Assembly (NCBI RefSeq): GCF_016862435.1
Contig: NZ_BOMY01000028.1
Coordinates: forward strand, 62,001-126,000
Direction: 5' to 3'
Source: Paractinoplanes tereljensis
Lineage (GTDB): Bacteria; Actinomycetota; Actinomycetes; Mycobacteriales; Micromonosporaceae
DNA length: 64,000 nt
The translations under genes were made by a program, and so were the position numbers. Every line of letters starts with the position of its first letter. Positions within the stretch are counted from its first letter, which is position 1. Below the pieces are notes generated by a model. That model worked only from the letters and a program-made list of their open reading frames with translations. It was not told where the DNA came from and ran no database searches. Below, one piece after another: positions 57,545 to 64,000 of this stretch.

Positions 57545-59212
57545 TCACTTGGCATCGGCGTACGCACCAACTACTGAGACGTCCAGCGGAAAGCGCACCG
57601 AGGTCTCCCCGAACAGCAACCGTCCGGCCGCCGCCGCGCACTCGTTGACCGCGGCCACCACGGTTTCGGCCTCCTCGGCCGGGCAATGCACCACCACCTC
57701 GTCGTGCACGAACAGCACCATTTCCGCCTTCATTCCGGTCAGCGCGGTGCGCAGCGTTGCCAGCAGGGTCAGCGCCCACTCGGCCGCGGTCGCCTGGATG
57801 ACGAAGTTGCGGGTGAAGCGGCCGCGGGCCCGGCCGGACGCGCCGCCCTGGGTCTCGCCCGAACCGGTCTCCTCCGGCGGATCGAGGCCTGCCTCGCGCC
57901 CGGCGGCGGCCGGTGGGCAGGTGCGGCCCAGCCAGGATCGGACCAGGCCGCCGGCCTCGCCGGTGCGGGCCGCGGCCTCGACGAACTCGAACGCCTTCGG
58001 GTACTGCTTGCGGAGCACGGCCAGCGCCGGAATCGCGTTGCCGCCGGTCTGACCGTACATCGCGCCGATCAGGGCCACCTTGGCCTTGGCCCGGTCGCCG
58101 TCGAACGAATCGGCGGCCAGCGCCGCGTAGAGGTCACCGGCCGCACCGGCCGCGGCGAACCGCTGGTCCCCGGAGACGGCCGCCAGCATGCGCGGCTCCA
58201 GCTGGCCGGCGTCGGCGACCACGAACCGCCAGCCCGGGTCGGCCACCACCGCGCGGCGCACCACCTTGGGCACCTGCAGAGCGCCGCCGCCCCGGGTCGC
58301 CCAGCGACCGGACACCACGCCACCCGGCACGTATTCCGGGCGGAACCGGCCATCGCGCACCCAGGCCTCGCACCAGGTCCAGCCGTGCGCCGTCCAGATG
58401 CGGTAGAGCTCCTTGTATTCCAGCAGCGGCCGCACCGCCGGGTGGTCGACCTGTTTCAGCACCCACTGCCGGGTGTTGGGGATGGTCACCCCGTTGCGGG
58501 CGAACGCCTTGACCACCTCGGCCGGGGAGTCGGGGTGCAGGCCGTGCATGCCCAACGCCTGGTTGATCTCGGCGGTCAGCTCGGCCAGCCGGCGCGGCGG
58601 CCCGACCGGCTGCGGCGCACCGAGCAACTCGCGCAGCAGCTCGTCGTGCAGGTCGGCCCGCCACGGCAGGCCGGTGTGTCCCATCTCGGCCCCGACCAGG
58701 GCACCCGCCGACTCGGCCGCGACCAGCAGCCGGAATCGCCCGGGGTGCTCGGTGGCAGCGATGCGGGCGTGCTGATCCGCGTACACCTCCTGGACCGCCT
58801 CAAGCACGTCGAAGCCGGCGGCGGCGGGCGGAGCGCTTGTGGTCTCGAAGAGGGCGGCCTGGGCGAAGCCGGGCGGCTCGGCCGCCAGGCGAGGCTTGTC
58901 GGGTGGGACCGGCAGGCCGTGCAACCGGGCCCGGGCCGCCGCCAGCGCCCGCGGCGCACCCCACCGTCCGGCCTGGCCGAGCAGCAGCGCCTCGGTGAGC
59001 TCGAGGTCGTGGCAGCGGGCCACCCGGACGCCCGCGCGCAGCAGCACCGGATAGAGATCGAAGGTGGCCGGCCAGACCCAGCGCGGATGATCGGCCGCCT
59101 CCCGCTCGCCGATCGCCGCCGCCAGGTCGGGCACGTGCCGGGGCGGGCCGAGGGGGGTCCCGTCGGCCCGCAGATCGAGCAGGCGCCCGTCGGGCGCCAC
59201 CGCTACCAGCAC
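57545..59212 (-). CDS. DNA polymerase I-like protein (family A, exonuclease part degenerate)
   Basis: The 555 residues end in a family A polymerase domain: motif A VVADAGQLEPRMLAAVSG (normally DYSQIELR), motif B KAKVALIGAMYGQTGG and motif C LFVHDEVVVHC, with RFTRNFVIQATAAEWA before it. The N-terminal 200 residues match the 3'-5' exonuclease fold in shape but lack its acidic DxE residues. Proteins of this type are widespread in actinomycetes beside the main Pol I and may act in repair. It precedes metH on the same strand with the riboswitch between. The start is GTG. Confidence 0.85.
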   Translation of the reverse strand: MLVAVAPDGRLLDLRADGTPLGPPRHVPDLAAAIGEREAADHPRWVWPATFDLYPVLLRAGVRVARCHDLELTEALLLGQAGRWGAPRALAAARARLHGLPVPPDKPRLAAEPPGFAQAALFETTSAPPAAAGFDVLEAVQEVYADQHARIAATEHPGRFRLLVAAESAGALVGAEMGHTGLPWRADLHDELLRELLGAPQPVGPPRRLAELTAEINQALGMHGLHPDSPAEVVKAFARNGVTIPNTRQWVLKQVDHPAVRPLLEYKELYRIWTAHGWTWCEAWVRDGRFRPEYVPGGVVSGRWATRGGGALQVPKVVRRAVVADPGWRFVVADAGQLEPRMLAAVSGDQRFAAAGAAGDLYAALAADSFDGDRAKAKVALIGAMYGQTGGNAIPALAVLRKQYPKAFEFVEAAARTGEAGGLVRSWLGRTCPPAAAGREAGLDPPEETGSGETQGGASGRARGRFTRNFVIQATAAEWALTLLATLRTALTGMKAEMVLFVHDEVVVHCPAEEAETVVAAVNECAAAAGRLLFGETSVRFPLDVSVVGAYADAK

Positions 59213-59248
59213 CCCGTCATTGTGCGGCCGGGGTACGACAGTTTTGAG

Positions 59249-59614
59249 CTAGAGCCAGACGGTGGCGAGCCAGGCGACCACCGCGGCCAGCACCAGCAGG
59301 ACGGCGTTGAGCCAGAGCACGCTGATCTCGCCGCGGCGCAGGTGCACGATCGCCCCGCCGATCTGGATCAGCACCAGGCCGATCGCGGCGACCAGGGCGA
59401 GGCCCTCAGCGATGCCGGTGAGCGGGGGCAAAATCAGGCCCAGCCCGCCGAGGATCTCCAGCGTGCCGATCAGCCGGACCACCGGCATCGGGATCTGGTC
59501 GACCCAGCCCATCATCGGCCGCAGCTTCTCCTGGCTCTGGCTGACCTTCTGCACGCCGGCGAAAAGGTAGAAGACGGCGAGCAAGCCGCCGGCGATCCAG
59601 TACGCGATTTCCAT
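59249..59614 (-). CDS. DoxX-family membrane protein
   Basis: The 121 residues form four predicted membrane helices (YWIAGGLLAVFYLFAGVQKV, LIGTLEILGGLGLILPPL, GLALVAAIGLVLIQIGGAIV, SVLWLNAVLLVLAAVVAWLA), the DoxX/DoxX-like fold. Relatives work in thiol or quinone redox balance at the membrane. It is divergent from an HxlR regulator with a matching operator between them, so it is probably induced by redox or electrophile stress. Confidence 0.85.
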   Translation of the reverse strand: MEIAYWIAGGLLAVFYLFAGVQKVSQSQEKLRPMMGWVDQIPMPVVRLIGTLEILGGLGLILPPLTGIAEGLALVAAIGLVLIQIGGAIVHLRRGEISVLWLNAVLLVLAAVVAWLATVWL

Positions 59615-59627
59615 GGCAGGCCCCTTG

Positions 59628-59659
59628 GTTACTATCAGGAAGTAACCCCATCATGGGGT
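59628..59659. promoter_or_regulatory. HxlR operator and adjoining palindrome
   Basis: GGTTACT and AGTAACC are perfect 7-base arms seven bases apart (59628-59648), matching TTACT-n7-AGTAA sites of the YodB/HxlR type. CCCCAT-C-ATGGGG (59647-59659) is a second palindrome joined to it. Both lie between the divergent doxX-like and hxlR genes. Confidence 0.75.
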
Positions 59660-59716
59660 ACTCAAGAGGGCCTTACAAAAGGCACATCCGTGTGCCTGAC
59701 GAACGGCGGTGTGGCC

Positions 59717-60085
59717 ATGAAGTACGTGCACAGCTGCATGATCCGCGGCGACGGCGGCCGCACGCTGCGGGCCATCCTCGATCAGATCTGCAACAAATGG
59801 ACCCTGCTGGTGGTGGCCACCCTCGACGGCGGCACGCTGCGCTTCAAGGAGCTGCACCAGCGGATCCCCGGCATCTCCCAGCGGATGCTCACCCTGACCC
59901 TGCGCCACCTGGAACGCGACGGCCTGGTGTCCCGCACGGTGCACGCCGAGGTGCCGCCGCGGGTGGAATACGAGCTGACCGCGACCGGCCGCAGCCTGCT
60001 GGAACCGGCGCTGGCCCTGGCCGGCTGGGCGATCGAGCACGTGCCGCAGATCGAGGCCAGCCGGGAGGCGTACAAAAAGGCCTAG
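59717..60085 (+). CDS. HxlR-family regulator (possible thiol redox sensor)
   Basis: The 122-residue winged-helix protein has the HxlR core ICNKWTLLVVATLDGGTLRF, KELHQRIPGISQRMLTLTLR and the wing VPPRVEYELTATG. Cys7 in MKYVHSCMIRG lies where the sensing Cys of YodB and related regulators is found, and there is a second Cys near 24, so quinone or electrophile sensing is likely but inferred. The first ATG was chosen; an upstream in-frame GTG is possible, as the ribosome site is poor. It overlaps the next convergent gene by four bases. Confidence 0.85.
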   Translation: MKYVHSCMIRGDGGRTLRAILDQICNKWTLLVVATLDGGTLRFKELHQRIPGISQRMLTLTLRHLERDGLVSRTVHAEVPPRVEYELTATGRSLLEPALALAGWAIEHVPQIEASREAYKKA

Positions 60086-60909
60086 GGTGCGTTGTCCGCC
60101 CAGGTGTCGAGCTCGAAGCGGTGCAGCAGGCCCGGCGCGAACATCGCCGCGATCGACACCACCGCGATCGCGGTGAACGCGGTGCGCAGCACGATCGTCT
60201 CGGTCTTGCCGCCCACCCGCACGGCCAGCCCGTTCGGCACACCGATCATCCGCCACATCCGCCGGCCGGTGGGTATCGGCCACAGGATCGGCACGCCGGC
60301 CGAGGTGATGATGTCGCCCATCAAGTGCACGAAACAGCCCACCCCGACCGCGAAGCCGAGCATCGGGTAGCCGCGGTCACCGGGCAGGCTCGCCGCCGTC
60401 AGCCAGGCGATCACGCCCGAGCAGATCGTGACGATCACCCAGCCGGCCTTCTCGGCCCACTCGTCGAACAGGCCGCGCAGCGCCAGGCCGGCCATGAAGA
60501 AGATGATGCCGACCACGGCCCACTTGCCGTAGTGCGTGGCCAGCGCGGTCGTGCCCCAGCCGACCAGGGCCGCGAACGGCAGGGTGTGGGTGAACGTGCG
60601 GTGCCCGTTGTTGCGTCGCGGGTCCCGGCTGAGCCGGGTGGCGGTGTAGATGCCGAGCGAGATCTTCTCGATCACCTCGGCCGCGAACAGCGAGAACACC
60701 CCGAACGTACGGGCTACGGTCGCGCCGCCCTTGTTCCGGGTGACCTTGCCGGACAGATCGAGGTCGGGCAGCAGCGCGCCACCCGCACAGACCGTGGTGC
60801 CCACCGCCACCGCCAGCGGCGACTGGCTGTAACCCGCGAAGTGGTCCAGCGCCCAGCTGCCGGCCAGCCACGCGGCCGCCCCCGAAAGGGCGTGCGACGG
60901 TCCCATCAT
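60082..60909 (-). CDS. YdjM-like membrane-bound metal-dependent hydrolase (DUF457)
   Basis: The 275 residues begin MMGPSHALSGAAAWLAGSWA and include LLPDLDLSG, NGHRTFTHTLPF and VHLMGDIITSAGVPILWPIP, the conserved His and Asp of the YdjM/DUF457 family, spread over several membrane helices. The family is thought to act on membrane lipids, without a proven reaction. GGGGAGGGG lies before the double ATG. Confidence 0.85.
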   Translation of the reverse strand: MMGPSHALSGAAAWLAGSWALDHFAGYSQSPLAVAVGTTVCAGGALLPDLDLSGKVTRNKGGATVARTFGVFSLFAAEVIEKISLGIYTATRLSRDPRRNNGHRTFTHTLPFAALVGWGTTALATHYGKWAVVGIIFFMAGLALRGLFDEWAEKAGWVIVTICSGVIAWLTAASLPGDRGYPMLGFAVGVGCFVHLMGDIITSAGVPILWPIPTGRRMWRMIGVPNGLAVRVGGKTETIVLRTAFTAIAVVSIAAMFAPGLLHRFELDTWADNAP

Positions 60910-60996
60910 GTGCTGTTGTCCCCTCCCCGCAAGCCGCTCACTTTCGCAGAGCGGGGAGGGGCGTTCAACGACCGCCACGTCCACTGTCGATCTTTG

Positions 60997-61458
60997 TTAC
61001 CGCCGCCACTCCGGGCCGTTCCACGGCGCTACCCGGTGCGCGTAGCTGTAGCGCGGTTCGTAATGGCTCCACCGGGCGTGCCGCACCAGCCCCATGACCA
61101 GGAAGACCAGCGGGATGGCGGGCCAGAAGAAGTGAGCGCCGGAGAGCACCCACAGTCCGGTCAGGATCCCGGCGGCGATCATCACGAAACTGGCATGCCG
61201 GCGCAGGGCCCGGCGTGTCGCGAGCCGGAACTCCGGCGCATGCGCCTCGGCCATCGCCCGCCGGCCCCCGTCGGGGAGATCGGCCGTCAGCGGGGCCAGC
61301 TCGTCGCGGTACTTGGTGGCGTACACGGCGGCCAGCCGCTCCTCGCCTTCCTCCAGGGTCAGGCGGCCCTCGGTCATCGCGGCACGCAGGATCTCGGCGA
61401 TCTGCTCCCGCTCGGAGTCGGAGGTCCGCATCCGGGTCGGGCTCTCGTTCGGGTTCAC
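60997..61458 (-). CDS. DUF1707 (SHOCT-like) protein with two membrane helices
   Basis: The 153-residue protein has the DUF1707 N-terminus RTSDSEREQIAEILRAAMTE, GRLTLEEGEERLAAVYATKY, then two membrane segments (SFVMIAAGILTGLWVLSGAH, FFWPAIPLVFLVMGLV). Function unknown. DUF1707 is a common short domain of actinomycete membrane proteins, often near two-component genes. GGAGGACAAC precedes the GTG. It is divergent from the next sensor kinase. Confidence 0.85.
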   Translation of the reverse strand: MNPNESPTRMRTSDSEREQIAEILRAAMTEGRLTLEEGEERLAAVYATKYRDELAPLTADLPDGGRRAMAEAHAPEFRLATRRALRRHASFVMIAAGILTGLWVLSGAHFFWPAIPLVFLVMGLVRHARWSHYEPRYSYAHRVAPWNGPEWRR

Positions 61459-61678
61459 GTTGTCCTCCTCGTGGACGTCGTGCTTCCAGAGTCGGCCTTC
61501 CGCCGCTGCGCGGCGTCGCCCCGTCGGCGCATCTTCCGGGCGGCTTTCCGGCGGTCAGAGCCCATGCGCGTACGACGTGAGTCCCATCCCGTGGTCGTCG
61601 CGTACGACCTGGGTCGTACCCGTGCTTCAGACCCAGCTCCGATGCCCCGGCCGGGTCCGGTGCCGTAGGTTCGGCCGC

Positions 61679-62911
61679 ATGGAGGAAGTGACCCGACAGT
61701 GGGGACCGCCGTGGCGGGAGGACCGCCGCATCGGCCGGTTCCAGCGTCGCCGCTGGGCTCATCCCGGGTCCGGTGTCGTCGCCGGTTTCTTCCACGTGAT
61801 CGGCGCCAACAACGCGGCCGGCGAGGCCGGGGTCTTCCGCCCGCTGACCGGCTGGGTCTACGCCCTGTTGCTGGTGGGCCCGTTCGCGCTGCTGTGGCGC
61901 AAGCGCTTCCCGGTGACCGTCTTCGTGGTCGCGGTGGCCGCCTCGATCGGGTTCGCCACCTTCGCGGCCCCCCGGTGGAGCTATGCGGTGGCTCCCGCGA
62001 TCGCCCTGTTCAACCTGGCCCGGATGGGCCGGCCGTGGCCCGCCGTGATCGGTGCCGGCGCCTCCTACCTGGCCTACTTCGCGATCTGCTGGGCCTTCGC
62101 CGACCACCTCGGCGTGCCCGTCGGGGCCCGGCCCGGCCCGCGCGAGGCGGTGTTCCTGGCGGTCACCCCGATCGTGCTGATCTTCCTCGGCGGCGCCTCC
62201 AAGGTCCGGTCCGAGCACATGGTCGAGATGCTGAAGGTGCGGGCCGAGCGAGAGCGGGCCAAGAAGGAGCAGGAGCGGCGCCAGGCGTCCGAGGAGCGGT
62301 TGCGGATGGCCCGCGAGCTGCACGACGTGCTCGGCCACCACCTGTCGCTGATCAACGTGCAGGCCGGGGTGGGCCTGCACCTGATGGACAAGCAGCCCGA
62401 GCAGGCCCGCGAGGCGCTCACCGCGATCAAGACGGCATCCGCCGAGGCGCTGCGCGAGGTGCGGGCGGTGCTCGACGTGATGCGCGCGGAAAACGAGTCG
62501 GCGCCGCGCCAGCCCGCCCTGGGCCTCAACCGCCTGGAGGAGTTGACCGCCGACGCCGGCCTGCCGATCACCACCAAGGTCACCGGCGACGACCGCCCGC
62601 TGCCGCCCGAGGTCGACCGGGCGGCCTACCGGATCATCCAGGAGGCGCTGACCAACGTGCGCAAGCACGCCGGTCCGGGCGCGACCGCGTCGATCGCCGT
62701 CGACTACCTGCCGACCGCACTGCACCTGGCCATCCGCAACGAGGGACCGGACGCCGCCGAGGCCGGGAGCGACCCCGGCGAGGGCACCGGCATCGCCGGC
62801 ATGCGCGAGCGGGCGCAGAGTCTCGGCGGCTCGGTCGAGGCCGGCCCGGTCGACGGCGGCTTCCTGGTCTCCGTCCTGCTACCCACCCCCGACGACGGGA
62901 GCCTTTCGTGA
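61679..62911 (+). CDS. Sensor histidine kinase (NarL/DesK type)
   Basis: The 410 residues have four to five membrane helices, a charged coiled segment ([20 protein letters not shown]), the phospho-His in [20 protein letters not shown] and an ATPase domain ([30 protein letters not shown]). There is no separate input domain. It overlaps the regulator gene by four bases and is divergent from the DUF1707 gene, which it may control. Confidence 0.92.
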   Translation: MEEVTRQWGPPWREDRRIGRFQRRRWAHPGSGVVAGFFHVIGANNAAGEAGVFRPLTGWVYALLLVGPFALLWRKRFPVTVFVVAVAASIGFATFAAPRWSYAVAPAIALFNLARMGRPWPAVIGAGASYLAYFAICWAFADHLGVPVGARPGPREAVFLAVTPIVLIFLGGASKVRSEHMVEMLKVRAERERAKKEQERRQASEERLRMARELHDVLGHHLSLINVQAGVGLHLMDKQPEQAREALTAIKTASAEALREVRAVLDVMRAENESAPRQPALGLNRLEELTADAGLPITTKVTGDDRPLPPEVDRAAYRIIQEALTNVRKHAGPGATASIAVDYLPTALHLAIRNEGPDAAEAGSDPGEGTGIAGMRERAQSLGGSVEAGPVDGGFLVSVLLPTPDDGSLS

Positions 62912-63582
62912 TCACCGTGCTGCTGGCCGACGACCAGGCACTGCTGCGGGCCGGCTTCCGGGCGCTGCTCAACGCCGAACCCGACATCAAGGTGGTGGCC
63001 GAGGCCGCCGACGGCCTGGAAGCGGTCCGGCAGGTCCAGCTGACCCACCCCGACGTGGTGCTGATGGACATCCGGATGCCCGGCGTCGACGGCCTCGAGG
63101 CGACCAAGCGGATCGCCGCCGACCCGGCCCTGGCCGAGACCCGGGTGGTCATCCTGACCACGTTCGAGCTGGACGAATACGTGTTCGAGGCACTCCGCGG
63201 CGGCGCCTCCGGCTTCCTGGTCAAGGACACCGAACCGGTCGACCTGCTGCGCGGCATCCGAGCGGTGGCGGCCGGCGACGCGCTGCTGTCGCCGAGCGTG
63301 ACCCGCCGGGTGATCGGCGAGTTCGCCAGCAAACAGGCGCAGACCCGGCCGGTCGCCCCGCCCGCGCTGCTCGACGCGCTGACCGACCGCGAACGCGAGG
63401 TCCTCGTCCTGGTCGCCGAGGGTCTCTCCAACGACGAGATCGCCGCCCGCCTGGTGATCAGCCCGGCCACCGCGAAGACCCACGTGAGCCGCACCATGAT
63501 CAAACTGGCCGCCCGGGACCGCGCCCAGCTGGTCGTCATCGCGTACGAGGCCGGCCTGATCCGCCCCGGCTGGCTCGGCTGA
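62908..63582 (+). CDS. NarL-family response regulator
   Basis: The 224 residues hold a receiver domain with Asp in [13 protein letters not shown] and a LuxR-type helix-turn-helix ([40 protein letters not shown]). The GTG overlaps the kinase stop. Partner of the kinase before it; target genes unknown, but the nearby divergent DUF1707 gene and the YCII gene are candidates. Confidence 0.93.
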   Translation: MITVLLADDQALLRAGFRALLNAEPDIKVVAEAADGLEAVRQVQLTHPDVVLMDIRMPGVDGLEATKRIAADPALAETRVVILTTFELDEYVFEALRGGASGFLVKDTEPVDLLRGIRAVAAGDALLSPSVTRRVIGEFASKQAQTRPVAPPALLDALTDREREVLVLVAEGLSNDEIAARLVISPATAKTHVSRTMIKLAARDRAQLVVIAYEAGLIRPGWLG

Positions 63583-63665
63583 CCGGGTTTTGTCGAATAA
63601 CGGGCCACCGCGGCGTCATCTTCTTGTGGGCACCGCACGGGTGGCCTCCCGGAAGGGGAAATGAC

Positions 63666-64000
63666 ATGCAGTACGCGCTTCTGATCTACGGCAACGAGAA
63701 GGCCTGGGAGTCCCGGACCGAGCAGGAGATGCAGGAGAACCACGAGCGGCACGGCCGGTTCATGGCGATGCTGCGCGAGCGCGGCGCCCTGATCCCCGGC
63801 GGGCAGGAACTGGCGAGGTCCAGCACGGCCACCACCGTGCGCAACGGCGACCCGGTCTCGGTAACCGACGGGCCGTACGCGGAAACGGCCGAGCAGATCG
63901 GTGGCATCTACCTGATCGACGCACCCGACCTGGACGCGGCGCTGGAGATCGCCCGGCAGTTGCCCGAGCCGATCGTCGAGGTCCGCCCGGTCGTGATGCA
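63666..64000 (+). CDS. YCII-related (DGPF) protein, 3' end outside window
   Basis: The visible 111 residues (MQYALLIYGNEKAWESRTEQ; VTDGPYAETAEQIGGIYLI) match the YCII/DGPF family, small ferredoxin-like domains often cotranscribed with ECF sigma factors in actinomycetes. No sigma gene is visible inside the window, but one could follow beyond the edge. AAGGGGA precedes the ATG; another ATG five bases upstream is out of frame. Function unknown. Confidence 0.85.
   Translation, partial: MQYALLIYGNEKAWESRTEQEMQENHERHGRFMAMLRERGALIPGGQELARSSTATTVRNGDPVSVTDGPYAETAEQIGGIYLIDAPDLDAALEIARQLPEPIVEVRPVVM

Overview
The DNA is about 70% G+C with GTG/TTG starts, MsiK-style sugar importers that lack their own ATPase, MurL/MurD2 cell-wall enzymes, F420-type and SARP-type families and an ngcEFG chitobiose importer. 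This points to a filamentous actinomycete, most likely Micromonosporaceae (Actinoplanes-like). The genus is inferred from gene content only.

Bases 1-17,000 are a phage-defence island. It reads as a type 2 BREX (Pgl) system on the minus strand: pglW (NERD plus tandem kinase domains), an AAA/ABC-type ATPase, a TOPRIM-like partner, a DUF262 (GmrSD-N-like) protein and pglX (DNA methyltransferase) form one tight operon. pglY (ATPase) follows at the left edge and runs out of the window; pglZ would be expected beyond it. Between pglX and pglY lie a stand-alone mini-GntR regulator, an antitoxin-like protein with a frameshifted PIN toxin, and a HEPN (Abi-like) RNase candidate divergent from pglY. The ATPase/TOPRIM/DUF262 block inside the Pgl operon is the best candidate here for an undescribed nested module. 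The central specificity region of pglX is much poorer in G+C than its flanks, as if exchanged by recombination.

Bases 17,000-26,600 hold a galactoside-use cluster: a divergent LacI repressor with two palindromic operators around a recognisable promoter, GH42 beta-galactosidase, two permeases, a lipoprotein binding protein and GH36 alpha-galactosidase, followed by a convergent membrane-anchored CBM2-like protein. Bases 26,700-34,330 are mixed housekeeping: SPOUT RNA methylase, LLM oxidoreductase, a flavohaemoglobin-like protein apparently lacking the haem ligand, and divergent murL and murD2 for the alternative D-glutamate route in peptidoglycan synthesis.

Bases 34,330-42,420 carry an RpiR regulator and two back-to-back ABC sugar importers (a second sugar system, then ngcEFG), each without an ATPase and punctuated by strong hairpins. 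Bases 42,450-48,190 are an ABC exporter, a NarL-type two-component pair, a soluble GAF-GAF chemoreceptor and a beta-carbonic anhydrase. Bases 48,100-53,730 hold a LysR regulator, two aldo/keto reductases, a tautomerase, a SARP-like regulator, RidA and a His/Tyr repeat peptide. Bases 53,780-64,000 hold metH under a well-formed S-adenosylhomocysteine riboswitch, a Pol I-like polymerase, a DoxX/HxlR divergent pair with a clear operator, small membrane proteins, another two-component pair and a partial YCII protein. No tRNA, rRNA, insertion sequence or CRISPR array was seen.
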